Positions 38,963 to 48,794 of a stretch of 64,000 bases of DNA are shown here, in pieces; positions within the stretch are counted from its first letter, which is position 1, and every line of letters begins with the position of its first letter. A program made the translations under genes and the position numbers. Under the pieces are notes generated by a model. That model was not told the DNA's origin and ran no database searches. It saw only the letters and a list, made by a program, of their open reading frames with translations. Source of the stretch: Vibrio cincinnatiensis. Its GTDB lineage: Bacteria > Pseudomonadota > Gammaproteobacteria > Enterobacterales > Vibrionaceae. The stretch lies in assembly GCF_022113815.1 (NCBI RefSeq), contig NZ_SGOM01000001.1, forward strand, positions 372,001 to 436,000. The letters are read 5' to 3'.

Positions 38963-40219
38963 CTAATTGAATAGCCGAAAAAGTAGGGCGGAAACAGCCA
39001 GTACACCACTAACAAAAATGAAATAGGTACTGATATTCTTTTTATAAATATGTAAAAACGACACTTTGTATACGGCGACCATTGGCATGATGAACAGAAT
39101 TACGGCAATTATTGGGCCAGATAGTGCTTCCATCATTCCAAGAATGCTCGGGTTTAGGATGGCTGTTAACCAAATCGTAAAAAAGAGAAATACAATGCCG
39201 ATTTTATCTGCAATCGGGTAAGAAAGAGGGGTGTGCTTAGTGATTAATCCATTGAGGCTCTCTCTTGCGCCAAGAAAATGCCCTAAAAAAGAAGAAGTGA
39301 TCGCAATAAAGGCAACGAATGGGCCCAATGTGCCAATCAATGGGTTATGTGTAACATTAGCAAGGTAGGAGAGAATGGATACATTCTGTTCTTTCGCTTC
39401 GACTAATTGCTCTGGTGAAAGCGTAAAAATACACGAGAAGACAAAAAATAAGACGAAGGCAATAAGTAATAAACTGGTTCGTTTTAGAATTTGCTCTGAT
39501 TTTATCAGTGCTCGCCTTTGATAGTGGCGACGTTGTGTATGTGAAAAGCTTGATATGGCAGCAGCATGGCTAAATGAAAAGACAACTACTGGAATTGCTA
39601 ACCATAAGGTTTGAGTAAATTTAGTCAACTCTGGCAGTGCTAGAGAAGGTAGGTTCCAACGTGGAATTAAGTAAATTGATAAGATGAGCAAGATTGCGGC
39701 TAAAGGATAGACCATCACTGCAAAAGTGCGCAGCATTATTCTTTCTCCACCGAGCATAATAGAGAAGAGAATTAACACTAAAAGCCCAGAAAGCAAAGTG
39801 CGAGGCGGCGGAGTAATGGCAGCTTGGTGAACAAGAAAGCTCTCAACCGTATTGGTTAAACCAACTCCGTAAATCAGTAAAATAGGAAAAATGGATAAGA
39901 AATAGAGCCAAGAGATGGTTCGTCCGGCTTTTACGCCAAAATGCTCTTGAATAACATCGGTAAAATCTCCTTGGCTATGCTGAGAAGAGAGCACAAAGCG
40001 AGCCAAGCCTCGATGGGAAAAATAGGTCATAGGGTAGGCAAGAACCGCTAAGATCACTAAAGGCCAAAATCCCCCTAATCCTAAATTGATCGGTAGAAAA
40101 AGAATCCCAGCGCCAACGGCAGTACCAAATAAGCTCAGTGTCCAATACGTATCATGTGTATTCCACGTTGATGAATTATTCGTAGTGCTGCAATTTGGCA
40201 CGTTTATAGATTCTTTCAC
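38963..40219 (-). CDS. SdaC-type serine/threonine transporter (HAAAP family)
   Basis: This 418-residue inner-membrane symporter of the HAAAP family is closest to SdaC/TdcC-type hydroxyamino-acid transporters (429 residues in E. coli SdaC). The segments GTAVGAGILFLPIN near residue 32, YPMTYFSHRGLARFVLSS near 61 and EQNVSILSYL near 280 are shared with SdaC. Eleven hydrophobic segments are visible. The only early start is a GTG at 40219 without a clear Shine-Dalgarno; a second GTG lies at 40201. Substrate serine or threonine is inferred. Confidence 0.88.
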   Translation of the reverse strand: MKESINVPNCSTTNNSSTWNTHDTYWTLSLFGTAVGAGILFLPINLGLGGFWPLVILAVLAYPMTYFSHRGLARFVLSSQHSQGDFTDVIQEHFGVKAGRTISWLYFLSIFPILLIYGVGLTNTVESFLVHQAAITPPPRTLLSGLLVLILFSIMLGGERIMLRTFAVMVYPLAAILLILSIYLIPRWNLPSLALPELTKFTQTLWLAIPVVVFSFSHAAAISSFSHTQRRHYQRRALIKSEQILKRTSLLLIAFVLFFVFSCIFTLSPEQLVEAKEQNVSILSYLANVTHNPLIGTLGPFVAFIAITSSFLGHFLGARESLNGLITKHTPLSYPIADKIGIVFLFFTIWLTAILNPSILGMMEALSGPIIAVILFIMPMVAVYKVSFLHIYKKNISTYFIFVSGVLAVSALLFRLFN

Positions 40220-40545
40220 TTAAATTTAAACCATATTTAAATCTTAATTCTGGTTAAGCTACCATAAATAGACTATATGATCATTTTGACTAACTAGTTA
40301 AATACACTGTTTTATTGTCTATTTGAAATAGGATAAAACCGGGATAAAGCATTTTTATTGATTTTTTATTCTGTTTTTCTTGGTGGTTCTTAGTTGAATG
40401 GTCTTATTTTGTTATTATTTTTAGATAGTCATAATGCATTATCGAGATGATAACGAATAAACAAACTTGAGCGAAGAGTGGTGCTGCCGAGAGAATTGTC
40501 GCACAATTCACTTTCCCTAACTAAAAGAAGGCTCAGACCTTTACT
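40220..40545. other. Intergenic region between divergent transporters
   Basis: This 326-base AT-rich region has no gene. It contains the palindrome AACTAGTT at 40292-40299 and a hairpin GAATTGT/ACAATTC at 40493-40509, the latter 37 bases before the EamA start and a possible operator. Confidence 0.5.
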
Positions 40546-41409
40546 ATGTTTGTTCATTTACGTGCTGAACTAATTTTGATCATTACAACTGTGCTTGCGG
40601 CGGCCGGATGGGTGTTTTCAAAGCAAGCGATCGAAGGCTTACCTCCATTTGGTTTCATTGGCTTACGCATTATTACTGCGGCATTCATTTTGGCTCCTTT
40701 TTGTTTTTCTGCTTTTAAACAAGCGACATGGCAGGACTGTTTTCGTGCGATGGGTGTCGGTTTCTTCTTGGGCGGTTCAATTTTTTGTTGGATATATGCG
40801 ATTTCAATCAGCCCAACGTTGGGGGAAGGGGCGTTCATCATGAGCCTATCTATGCTGTTTGTTCCACTGTTGGCATGGCCTTTATTTGGGCTGAAGCCTA
40901 ATCGATCATTTTGGATTTCATTACCGATGGCTGTTTGTGGGCTATTCTTACTCTCTTGGAATGGTGCATGGCACATCGCTCCCAATCAGCTATGGTTTCT
41001 TATTGCTGCTTTTGGACTGGCTTTGCATTTTAATTTTAATAGTCAATATTCAGCGACGTTACCAAGCATGCTACTAACTACATTACAGTTGTTGATGGCG
41101 GGTTGCTTAGGGTTAATATTGTCGGTTTTCTTTGAAGCTTGGCCGAAGACGATTAGCTTAGTCACATGGAAGTGGTTTGCATTCAGTGTGTTGTTGGCAA
41201 CCAGCTTGCGTTATTTAATGCAAACCATTGGGCAAAAAAATACACATCCTTCTAATGCCGCTATCGTAATGTTGTTGGAGCCGGTGTGGACATTGTTATT
41301 CAGCGTTTGGATTTACCAGGAAGACATGCCGTTTAACAAAGTGGTGGGGTGTACTTTATTATTAGGAGCATTACTACTTTATCGAATACCTTGGTCTCGA
41401 TGCTCATAA
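40546..41409 (+). CDS. EamA-family (DMT) transporter
   Basis: This 287-residue inner-membrane protein has ten hydrophobic segments arranged as two EamA halves, the drug/metabolite transporter superfamily. The second half ends with the typical AAIVMLLEPVWTLLFS region near residue 248. Substrate unknown. AGAAGG lies about 14 bases upstream of the ATG. A shared terminator separates it from convergent glgC. Confidence 0.88.
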   Translation: MFVHLRAELILIITTVLAAAGWVFSKQAIEGLPPFGFIGLRIITAAFILAPFCFSAFKQATWQDCFRAMGVGFFLGGSIFCWIYAISISPTLGEGAFIMSLSMLFVPLLAWPLFGLKPNRSFWISLPMAVCGLFLLSWNGAWHIAPNQLWFLIAAFGLALHFNFNSQYSATLPSMLLTTLQLLMAGCLGLILSVFFEAWPKTISLVTWKWFAFSVLLATSLRYLMQTIGQKNTHPSNAAIVMLLEPVWTLLFSVWIYQEDMPFNKVVGCTLLLGALLLYRIPWSRCS

Positions 41410-41410
41410 C

Positions 41411-41440
41411 AAAATGGGTGGGTATATTCCCACCCATTTT
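41411..41440. terminator. Bidirectional terminator between eamA and glgC
   Basis: AAAATGGGTGGG/CCCACCCATTTT is a perfect 12-bp stem with a TATATT loop and flanking A and T runs between two convergent genes. Confidence 0.92.
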
Positions 41441-41444
41441 ATGG

Positions 41445-42662
41445 TTAGAATCCGACTCGCGATCCTTTTGCTATGACAACAATACCTTCTTCTGAAACGG
41501 TAAAACGTTGTCTATCGAGTTCCAAATCTTCACCAATAATTGTCCCCGGTGCAATCTCAACATTTTTATCAATAACGGCTTTGTTAATTATGCAACCAGC
41601 ACCAATTTTAACATCACCTAGAATAATGGACTCATTAACCATTGAGCCTTCAGCAATATTGGTACGGTAGCCTAAAATCGACTTATGGATTTTTGAACCC
41701 TGAATATAACTACCACCTGAAATCATACTGTCAGTAACTTCTACTTTGTTATTGCCTACGTCTACAAATGTTGCTGGTGAAAGCGGCGGATAGTAAGTGT
41801 GTATTGGCCAGCGTGGGTTATACAGCGAAAAGAGCGGATCTTTGGCTAACAAATCCATTTGTGATTGCCAGTAAGAACCGATCGTACCGACATCTCGCCA
41901 GTAACAGGATGAATGTTCCCCTGCAATGATATTCGTTGCAAAATCATAGACATAAACATTACCGCTTGGGTATAAGGTTGGAATGATGTCTTTGCCAAAA
42001 TCATGCGAAGATTGTTCATTATTTGCATCGGTTCTTAGCTCATTACATAGCGTTTCTGTCTCAAAGATATAGTTACCCATTGACACTAGTGCCCAATCTG
42101 GTTCTCCAGGGATGGATTTAGGATGAGCAGGTTTTTCTTCAAAGCCGATCATCTTATAGTTTTCGTCTACTTCAATCACACCAAATTGAGAGGCTTGCGA
42201 GATAGGCATTCGAATTGCAGAGACGGTCAAACTCGCAGCATTTCTTTTGTGAAAATCCAACATCTGGCGAATATCCATCTTATAGATATGATCAGAGCCA
42301 AAAATGCAGACATGATCGGGACGTTGCAGCTCAATAAAGCGGATGTTCTGATAGATAGCATCCGCCGTTCCCTCATACCAACGTTTCCCATCACGCATCT
42401 GAGCAGGAATGGCATCAATAAAATGCCCAGTAATGCTGGAAAGGTTCCAACCTTTTTTCATATGTTGGGAGAGTGATTGTGATTTAAATTGCGTAAGTAC
42501 ATAAACGCGCATTAAATCTGAGTTAATAAAATTATTTAATGCAAAGTCAATCAGACGATAACTTCCTGCAAAAGGAACGGCAGGTTTTGTTCTTGTACTA
42601 GTTAGGGGCATTAAGCGGGAACCTTCTCCGCCGGCTAAAATCATGCCTAATATGTTCGACAT
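41445..42662 (-). CDS. glgC: Glucose-1-phosphate adenylyltransferase GlgC
   Basis: GlgC makes ADP-glucose from ATP and glucose-1-phosphate, the committed step of bacterial glycogen synthesis. The 405 residues start with the nucleotide-binding GMILAGGEGSRL (residues 6-17) and KPAVPFAG, with WYEGTADA near residue 95 and FEEKPAHP near residue 175. A left-handed beta-helix with hexapeptide-like repeats follows (about 300-395). It is the 405-residue type seen in Vibrio rather than the 431-residue enteric one. GAGGAC precedes the ATG. No other glycogen gene is nearby. Confidence 0.95.
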   Translation of the reverse strand: MSNILGMILAGGEGSRLMPLTSTRTKPAVPFAGSYRLIDFALNNFINSDLMRVYVLTQFKSQSLSQHMKKGWNLSSITGHFIDAIPAQMRDGKRWYEGTADAIYQNIRFIELQRPDHVCIFGSDHIYKMDIRQMLDFHKRNAASLTVSAIRMPISQASQFGVIEVDENYKMIGFEEKPAHPKSIPGEPDWALVSMGNYIFETETLCNELRTDANNEQSSHDFGKDIIPTLYPSGNVYVYDFATNIIAGEHSSCYWRDVGTIGSYWQSQMDLLAKDPLFSLYNPRWPIHTYYPPLSPATFVDVGNNKVEVTDSMISGGSYIQGSKIHKSILGYRTNIAEGSMVNESIILGDVKIGAGCIINKAVIDKNVEIAPGTIIGEDLELDRQRFTVSEEGIVVIAKGSRVGF

Positions 42663-42725
42663 TGTACTGTCCTCATTTATAGTATTTATTTTTAGGGATT
42701 CCCTTCATTGAGGGTAGTTATTGTA

Positions 42726-43502
42726 TTAAACAACTTTTAAGTTACGTTCAAAAACTTGTAACTTAAAATATTCTAATGACATTGCTTTACACAGTAATTT
42801 TCCTTGAAAATAAGCTTTTCGATATTTAGATGTGATCGCATATTGTAAAATAGTATCGATACCATTTATTACGATTTTTATCTTATTCTCTTCAGCCATG
42901 CTAACGATGTTTTTTAGCCTTATTTGTTTCTCATTGTTATCAATCAATGCACTGATGAACTTCCTATCTATTACAATCGAATCAATATTATATTGACTCA
43001 GATAATGTAAATTAGATACGTCACCTGTATAGCTTCTAATGCAAATTTTTACTCCAAGTTGACGGAAAAGCCGTAGTACTTTTCCATACGGAGCACATCC
43101 ATTAGCAAAAGTGCTTTTATCATTAATAACCAAGGAGATAACGAGGTTCTTGTCTCGTTTAGTCAATATGCTACAAAATCCATATAAGCATTCTTTTAGT
43201 TTGCTGCAAGCTAGGAAAAGCTCATTAATATTAATGTATAAGTTAAACTCACTCACATCATGAGGGGTGATGAAGTTATATATAATAGACTCAAGAAAAT
43301 TTTTTGTAGTGATGAAGCTATCATTACTACAATTTTCTATATTGGCCATTTGGCTCAAAGAAATTAAACGCTTTTCTTTTGAAAAAGTATTAATGACTAT
43401 TTCGCCACCAGTTAGTTCATGCTTATTATTAAAGATGGGTTTAATATATGGTTCGTGAATATCCGTATTGTTGATATATTCTATATTATTTATGCTTTTC
43501 AT
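42726..43502 (-). CDS. Degenerate EAL-domain protein
   Basis: This 258-residue protein keeps the outline of an EAL phosphodiesterase fold but lacks the catalytic residues. The EAL motif reads GGEIVI; INls is NINELFL; the LExTE glutamate position reads LVISLVIND; the DDFGTG loop is IRSYTGD; the lysine strand reads IDSIVIDRKFI; and the EGVE glutamate is ING. QGK replaces the final QGY. Hydrolysis of cyclic di-GMP is therefore unlikely, and binding of a protein partner, as for YdiV, is possible (inference). Codon use is clearly more AT-rich than in neighbours. No good Shine-Dalgarno is seen; glgC follows 63 bases downstream. Confidence 0.75.
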   Translation of the reverse strand: MKSINNIEYINNTDIHEPYIKPIFNNKHELTGGEIVINTFSKEKRLISLSQMANIENCSNDSFITTKNFLESIIYNFITPHDVSEFNLYININELFLACSKLKECLYGFCSILTKRDKNLVISLVINDKSTFANGCAPYGKVLRLFRQLGVKICIRSYTGDVSNLHYLSQYNIDSIVIDRKFISALIDNNEKQIRLKNIVSMAEENKIKIVINGIDTILQYAITSKYRKAYFQGKLLCKAMSLEYFKLQVFERNLKVV

Positions 43503-44070
43503 TTTAGCGATTCTAGTCTTCTTTCCATAGGGACTTATTTTTCGATGAAAATAATACTTCAGAAATCTCCTACTCGAAATGTTTTTATATGTAACGAAAA
43601 AATCCGAAAAGAAATATGTGTTGTTTTTTTGTTTTCTTATCTTACATTATGTGATGTTTCCATTCGTTATATGTGTTTTTTTTCTAGTTCTCCGTGATCG
43701 ATGAATTTTTAAAAATATAATAATGTTGTTATATTTCAATTGGTTAAAAAAATAATATTATTATCTACACATCAAGATATTGGCATGAATTGTGTGTTTT
43801 TGTGAAATTATCAAAATAAATGATGGATTTTATTTGTAATATATTCTTACATTTGTTTTGTGGGAAAAGAGGATGTTAGAGGTGAATGGGAGGTTAATCG
43901 TAACTTTTTGTAGGATAATTCTGCTGTTTCTTTATCATTCAGTGTTAACTTCTGTTCATGTTAGCTTAAATTGGATGACATTGAGCTGACACAAATCAAC
44001 CTATATTCAATTGTCTTTGATAAAACTTGGGTAAGAGGAGGTTTTTTGTTACTCTGCCAAACCGTAAGAA
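43503..44070. other. AT-rich intergenic region before the guanidine riboswitch
   Basis: About 570 bases of very AT-rich DNA lie between the divergent degenerate EAL gene and the riboswitch. A short plus-strand frame at 43419-43697 is not convincing. Long homopolymer-like T and A runs are present, and no recognised RNA gene. Confidence 0.55.
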
Positions 44071-44115
44071 GTAAGGACGACCTTACCGCTCTATTTCCAT
44101 TTCGGGGACGGCCCC
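44071..44115 (+). ncRNA. Guanidine-II (mini-ykkC) riboswitch
   Basis: Two hairpins with ACGR tetraloops: GTAAGG-ACGA-CCTTAC at 44071-44086 and GGGG-ACGG-CCCC at 44104-44115, joined by a 17-base linker. This is the defining architecture of the guanidine-II riboswitch. The GCCCC of the second hairpin (44111-44115) is complementary to GGGGC at 44129-44133, which contains the Shine-Dalgarno of the exporter, giving a simple translational switch: guanidine stabilises the hairpins and frees the ribosome-binding site. Confidence 0.92.
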
Positions 44116-44139
44116 ATATTGATAGATAGGGGCATAGTG

Positions 44140-44454
44140 ATGGCTTGGGTTCTTCTTTTTATTGCTGGTTTGAGTGAGGTCGCTTGGGCAACAGGCCTTA
44201 AATATACAGAAGGGTTTAGTAAGCCTATTCCTTCAATGATTACATTAGCTTGCTTAGTGGTAAGTTTTGTTTTACTGGGCTTATCGTTGAAAACTTTGCC
44301 ACTTGGATTGGCGTATAGTATATGGGTTGGAATCGGTGTTGTTGGAACAGCGCTCGTTGGCCAAATCTTTTTGGGGGAACCATTTAGTCTGGTTAAAGCT
44401 GTGAGCTTAGGGTTGATTGCATTAGGGATTATTGGGATGAAATTAGCATCTTAG
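44140..44454 (+). CDS. gdx: Guanidinium exporter Gdx (SMR family, formerly SugE)
   Basis: This 104-residue inner-membrane protein has four membrane helices and the SMR glutamate in LSEVAWATGLKYT (Glu13), with the Gdx-type SEVAWA pattern rather than the EmrE one. Gdx proteins export guanidinium in exchange for protons. The ATG at 44140 has TAGGGG 7 bases upstream; the reading frame extends further but without a start codon of merit. The guanidine-II riboswitch directly upstream strongly supports the assignment. Confidence 0.95.
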   Translation: MAWVLLFIAGLSEVAWATGLKYTEGFSKPIPSMITLACLVVSFVLLGLSLKTLPLGLAYSIWVGIGVVGTALVGQIFLGEPFSLVKAVSLGLIALGIIGMKLAS

Positions 44455-44464
44455 AATAAAAGTA

Positions 44465-44490
44465 AAACGCAGTGCCTCAGCACTGCGTTT
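44465..44490. terminator. Bidirectional terminator between gdx and csp
   Basis: AAACGCAGTGC/GCACTGCGTTT is a perfect 11-bp stem with a CTCA loop between two convergent genes. Confidence 0.92.
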
Positions 44491-44512
44491 GGGAATTATT
44501 GGCGTTTAATGC

Positions 44513-44725
44513 TTACAGAGCGGTTACTTGAGTCGCTTGTGGGCCTTTTTTGCCTTCTTCAACGTTGAAGCTCACTTTTTGACCTTCAGCTAAAGTTTTG
44601 AAGCCTTCTGAAACGATAGAGTTGAAGTGTACGAATACATCTTTACCACCGTTGTCTTGAGAAATGAAGCCAAAGCCTTTAGTTTCGTTGAACCATTTTA
44701 CTGTACCAGTCATTTTACCAGACAT
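44513..44725 (-). CDS. CspA-family cold-shock protein
   Basis: This 70-residue single OB-fold protein has RNP1-like KGFGFISQ and RNP2-like VFVHFNSI, as in CspA/CspE RNA chaperones that melt RNA structure. The ATG at 44725 has GAGGT upstream, preferred over a GTG at 44731. A long leader of over 300 bases precedes it, as is common for cold-regulated csp genes. Which paralogue it is cannot be decided. Confidence 0.93.
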   Translation of the reverse strand: MSGKMTGTVKWFNETKGFGFISQDNGGKDVFVHFNSIVSEGFKTLAEGQKVSFNVEEGKKGPQATQVTAL

Positions 44726-45020
44726 AGTCACCTCTAAATATCTTAAGTGTTAATTGAATGAGTTTTTGGCCGAGATAAGCTGAATGGTCGATCTAGGTGC
44801 AGTTGACACAGGTATAACGAAAGATTTCGTGACTTGTATAACACTAAACTTACACTGAATTTACATTAACAACTCTTCTTTAAGAGCCGATAGCTACTAT
44901 ACACGGAGTGATTTAAATAGCTAGGATTATTTTTAATTATTTAGAGATATGCATCTATATGGTGATACAAAGCAAGGATATAGAGATTAACTATTTGATC
45001 TAACGGGTGATATAGAGGGG
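44726..45020 (-). other. Long leader of the cold-shock gene
   Basis: No coding region is seen. A short hairpin ACGAAA-GA-TTTCGT lies at 44817-44830, with TATAAC repeated on either side of it. Structured long leaders are usual for csp mRNAs; no exact cold box was identified. Confidence 0.4.
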
Positions 45021-45045
45021 GTAGAACGAGAGACTCCCGTTCTAC
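45021..45045 (-). terminator. Hairpin terminator of the RRM gene
   Basis: GTAGAACG/CGTTCTAC pair across 9 bases, 8 bases behind the minus-strand stop at 45053. No T run. Confidence 0.5.
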
Positions 45046-45052
45046 TTAAAGA

Positions 45053-45289
45053 TTAATCAGTTTTTTTTACGCGAATTTTACTTTTCGCAAACAGGGTTAA
45101 GTTAAGGGCTGTGATGGCCGACTTTGCTTCTTCATCATTGGGCATAGTAACAAAGGCGAAGCCTTTTGAGAGTCCGGTTTCTTGGTCAAGGACTAATGTG
45201 CATTCCGTGACTTGGCCAAAATCGGAAAAGAGCACTCGTAACTCATGTTCTGTTGTCGTGCGAGCAAGGTTTCTAACTAACAATTTCAT
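45053..45289 (-). CDS. RRM RNA-binding protein
   Basis: This 78-residue protein is a single RNA-recognition motif: RNP2 KLLVRNL at residues 2-8 and RNP1 KGFAFVTM near residue 42. Such small bacterial RRM proteins are often cold-induced, which fits the csp gene next door. Its target RNA is unknown. Confidence 0.9.
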   Translation of the reverse strand: MKLLVRNLARTTTEHELRVLFSDFGQVTECTLVLDQETGLSKGFAFVTMPNDEEAKSAITALNLTLFAKSKIRVKKTD

Positions 45290-45382
45290 GGTGATTATCT
45301 TAAATGGATTGACAGCACATTGTCGCAGTTAATCCATGGGAAACCAAGATAATCTCAAGGAAATTTTGCTAATCAATGTAGT

Positions 45383-45407
45383 GAAGGTGAACTCATGGTT
45401 CACCTTC
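45383..45407 (-). terminator. Terminator of gcvP
   Basis: GAAGGTGAAC/GTTCACCTTC form a perfect 10-bp stem with a TCATG loop, 29 bases behind the gcvP stop. Confidence 0.8.
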
Positions 45408-45435
45408 TGTGTGCTAAGCAAATCACCAGGAACTT

Positions 45436-48300
45436 TTATTCCAGATAATGATCGATACTTTGGCAAGAACAAATCAGGTTGCGATCGCCGTATACATTAT
45501 CCACTCGGTTTACCGTTGGCCAATATTTATTCGCTTTTACGTAAGGCGAAGGAAAGCAGGCTTGCTCTCTAGAGTATATGTGTGGCCATTCATCGAGTGC
45601 TAAATCAACCAGCGTATGCGGAGCATTAACCAGTGGATTGTCCGTGATTGACCAATACCCAAGTTCTACTTGCCTAATTTCTTCTCGAATCGCAATCATG
45701 GCGTCACAAAAGCGCTCAAGTTCAGTAAGGCATTCAGATTCCGTTGGTTCAATCATGAGTGTCCCCGCAACAGGAAAAGACATAGTTGGTGCATGAAAAC
45801 CATAATCCATGAGGCGTTTGGCTATATCTTCTTCACTTATGCCAGTTTGTTCTTTAATTGGACGAATATCGACAATACATTCATGGGCGACTCGGCCGTG
45901 TGTTCCTCGATACAGAATAGGGTAGTGAGGGCGTAAGCGTTCCATTATGTAGTTGGCATTTAATATGGCGAGTTTAGAAGCTTGTTGAAGTCCTTTGGTT
46001 CCCATCATGGTAATGTAAGCCCAAGAGATTGGGAGAATAGAAGCACTTCCTAAATCAGCGGCGGATACTGCAAATTGTTCTCCATCAACACCTTGTTCAA
46101 CATGGCCGGGTAGGAAAGGAGCTAAGTGAGATTTTACTCCGATAGGCCCGACCCCAGGGCCACCGCCGCCATGAGGAATGCAGAAAGTTTTATGCAAGTT
46201 AAGGTGAGAGACGTCAGAGCCTATAAAACCTGGAGAGGTTAAACCCACCTGAGCATTCATATTGGCTCCATCTAAGTACACTTGCCCACCCGCTGCATGA
46301 ACCTGTTCGCACACTTGCCGAACGTGTTCTTCATAAACGCCATGGGTCGACGGATAGGTAATCATAATGGCGGAGAGATGTTCGCGGTGTTTGTTGATCT
46401 TTTCAGAAAGGTCATGCAAATCGATATTACCGAGATTATCACACTGAACAACGACGACTTTCATTGAAAGCATGGATGCCGTTGCTGGGTTGGTTCCATG
46501 GGCAGAGCTTGGAATTAAGCATACATTGCGATGCCCTTCTCCGCGGCTTTGATGATAACGTTGGATGGCAATTAGCCCTGCATATTCGCCAGATGCACCT
46601 GAATTGGGTTGTAAAGAAAAGGCATCATAGCCCGTGATTTCACACAGTTTCTGCTTGAGATCCTCCGCTAAAGCTGTGTATCCAAGCGCTTGTTCTTTAG
46701 GAACGAAGGGGTGTAAAGATGCAAATTCTGGCCAAGTAACGGGGATCATTTCCGCCGCTGCATTTAATTTCATCGTGCAGCTACCTAGTGGGATCATGCC
46801 ATGGGTTAAAGAAAAGTCCTTATTTTCTAACTGTTTTAGGTAACGCATCATCTGTGTTTCACTGTGATAGGTATTAAATACAGGGTGAGTCAGATAGCGA
46901 GAGCTTCGTTGACATGAATAAGGGATAGCGGCTAATTCATGATTCGCAATTTGAGTGGAGAGATCATAAATGGATGTTTCTATTCCAAACAGAGAGAATA
47001 ACACATCAATATCCTTTAAGGTCGTTGTTTCATCAAAACTGATACCCAACTGGTTTGGCCATTTTCGTAAATTGATATTGGTTTTTAGGGCTTGTTGATA
47101 GTGCTTTTCTGTGGTGTTGCCGGTTTTGATGGTTAAGGTGTCAAAAAAAGTATGGTGTGCTAATTCATAACCCGCTTGTGTTAAGCCAGCAGCAAGAATC
47201 GCGGTGTAATGATGAGTTCTGCGCGCAATTTTTTTGAGTCCCTTTGGCCCATGATAGACGGCATAAAAAGCGGCCATGTTGGCTAATAGAGCTTGCGCAG
47301 TACAAATATTGGAGGTGGCTTTTTCTCGCCGAATATGTTGCTCTCGAGTTTGCATGGCCATGCGAAGTGCACGGTTACCTTTACTATCAATTGAGACGCC
47401 AATAACACGGCCTGGCATAGTACGTTTATAGGCTTCACGAGTTGCCATAAATGCAGCATGAGGGCCGCCGTAACCGATAGGAACACCGAATCGCTGTGCA
47501 GAACCAATCACGACATCTGCCCCCATTTCTCCCGCAGGTTTGATCAGCGTGCAAGCCAGCAAATCAGTGGCAACCGTGACTAAGGTATTTTGATGATGGG
47601 CTTGAGTAATGATCTCCGTTAAATCGTACACCGCTCCTGTTGTACTAGGATTTTGTAGGAGTGCGCCAAAAACAGGTTGTTGAGTGAGTTCCTCAAGTGG
47701 GCCTACTCGTACCTCAAACCCAAGGAAAGAGGCTCGTGTTTTCACCACCTCTATGGTTTGTGGGTGGACATCATCCGCGACAAAAAAGGTATTATTCTTG
47801 TTTTTCCCTGCTCGATGACACAGAGCCATGGCTTCTGCTGCCGCAGTGGCTTCATCCAATAATGAGGCGTTGGCAATATCCATGCCCGTTAAATCCATGA
47901 TCATTTGCTGAAAGTTAAGTAATGACTCTAACCGACCTTGAGATATTTCAGGCTGATAGGGAGTGTAAGCGGTATACCAGCCCGGATTTTCGAACACGTT
48001 ACGTAAAATGACGCTAGGGGTGAAGGTATTATAGTAACCTTGGCCAATGAAAGTTCGTTTGAGCTGATTTTGCTTAGCAAAACGTTTGAGATGGGCCAAC
48101 ATCTCAGCCTCACCTTTTGGATCGGGAAGGAGTAATGGTGCTTCTAAACGAATATTTTTAGGAACGGTCTGTTCAATAAGGTTCTCAAGGTTTTTTGCTT
48201 GAACGAAAGCGAGCATTTTGGCTTGTTCCGCCTTGCTAGGACCATTATGGCGAGCGATAAATTCATTTTTTGTTTCTAGGCTTTGAAGCAGTTCAGTCAT
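45436..48300 (-). CDS. gcvP: Glycine dehydrogenase (decarboxylating), P protein
   Basis: GcvP is the PLP-dependent decarboxylase of the glycine cleavage system and passes the aminomethyl group to the lipoyl arm of GcvH. The 954 residues (957 in E. coli) form the fused alpha-beta type of P protein. The PLP lysine lies in [16 protein letters not shown] near residue 705, and the N-terminal [12 protein letters not shown] motif near residue 85 is intact. gcvH lies 113 bases upstream on the same strand. Confidence 0.97.
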   Translation of the reverse strand: MTELLQSLETKNEFIARHNGPSKAEQAKMLAFVQAKNLENLIEQTVPKNIRLEAPLLLPDPKGEAEMLAHLKRFAKQNQLKRTFIGQGYYNTFTPSVILRNVFENPGWYTAYTPYQPEISQGRLESLLNFQQMIMDLTGMDIANASLLDEATAAAEAMALCHRAGKNKNNTFFVADDVHPQTIEVVKTRASFLGFEVRVGPLEELTQQPVFGALLQNPSTTGAVYDLTEIITQAHHQNTLVTVATDLLACTLIKPAGEMGADVVIGSAQRFGVPIGYGGPHAAFMATREAYKRTMPGRVIGVSIDSKGNRALRMAMQTREQHIRREKATSNICTAQALLANMAAFYAVYHGPKGLKKIARRTHHYTAILAAGLTQAGYELAHHTFFDTLTIKTGNTTEKHYQQALKTNINLRKWPNQLGISFDETTTLKDIDVLFSLFGIETSIYDLSTQIANHELAAIPYSCQRSSRYLTHPVFNTYHSETQMMRYLKQLENKDFSLTHGMIPLGSCTMKLNAAAEMIPVTWPEFASLHPFVPKEQALGYTALAEDLKQKLCEITGYDAFSLQPNSGASGEYAGLIAIQRYHQSRGEGHRNVCLIPSSAHGTNPATASMLSMKVVVVQCDNLGNIDLHDLSEKINKHREHLSAIMITYPSTHGVYEEHVRQVCEQVHAAGGQVYLDGANMNAQVGLTSPGFIGSDVSHLNLHKTFCIPHGGGGPGVGPIGVKSHLAPFLPGHVEQGVDGEQFAVSAADLGSASILPISWAYITMMGTKGLQQASKLAILNANYIMERLRPHYPILYRGTHGRVAHECIVDIRPIKEQTGISEEDIAKRLMDYGFHAPTMSFPVAGTLMIEPTESECLTELERFCDAMIAIREEIRQVELGYWSITDNPLVNAPHTLVDLALDEWPHIYSREQACFPSPYVKANKYWPTVNRVDNVYGDRNLICSCQSIDHYLE

Positions 48301-48376
48301 TTTCCTTTACCTTTTACAATCACAACAAGAAATGAAGTTCATTGAATTAATGCTGATACTTCAAGCCTGTGATAGT

Positions 48377-48406
48377 TAAAGCTACCGGTGAGAAAAGGTA
48401 GCTTTA
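48377..48406 (-). repeat. Hairpin between gcvH and gcvP
   Basis: TAAAGCTACC/GGTAGCTTTA form a perfect 10-bp stem with a 10-base loop directly after gcvH. Because gcvP follows, it may be a partial terminator or an RNA stability element that sets gcvH above gcvP. Confidence 0.6.
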
Positions 48407-48413
48407 TCCTTGA

Positions 48414-48794
48414 TTACTCTTCTTCTATAGAGCGAAGATACTCGTCTGCATCTTTTAGATCATCGAGCTCAACCGGGTCAGACAGTTTAATTTTGACGAT
48501 CCAGCCTGCATCATAGGGGGATTCATTAATCAACTCTGGGCTATCAGAAAGTTCATCATTCACTTCGAGAATGATGCCGGAGACCGGAGCATAAATATCG
48601 GAGGCTGCTTTAACCGATTCAACTAGAGAAAAATTATCTCCTGCATCGTATTCACTCTCTATTTCAGGTAACTCAACAAAAACGACATCTCCTAGCATAT
48701 CTTGGGCATGTTCTGAAATACCTATAGTGGCGGTCCCATCACCATTATCACGCACCCACTCGTGGCTATCTGTAAACTTCAGTGCTTTATCCAT
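48414..48794 (-). CDS. gcvH: Glycine cleavage system H protein
   Basis: GcvH is the lipoyl carrier of glycine cleavage. The ATG at 48794 gives 126 residues and has GGAG upstream (the TTG at 48809 lies over that site). The lipoylated lysine is in [14 protein letters not shown] near residue 65, and the acidic end is typical. First gene before gcvP. Confidence 0.97.
   Translation of the reverse strand: MDKALKFTDSHEWVRDNGDGTATIGISEHAQDMLGDVVFVELPEIESEYDAGDNFSLVESVKAASDIYAPVSGIILEVNDELSDSPELINESPYDAGWIVKIKLSDPVELDDLKDADEYLRSIEEE

Noticed and set aside
40289-40306. TrpR-like sequence before the HAAAP transporter
   Set aside because: Only one half (AACTAGTTAA) matches and the protein is SdaC-like, not an aromatic transporter.
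40554-40985. 143-codon antisense frame inside the EamA gene
   Set aside because: It mirrors a hydrophobic coding region, has no ribosome-binding site or family, and lies entirely within a clear gene.
43419-43697. 92-codon frame at the AT-rich island
   Set aside because: Largely antisense to the EAL gene start and low-complexity; no ribosome-binding site.
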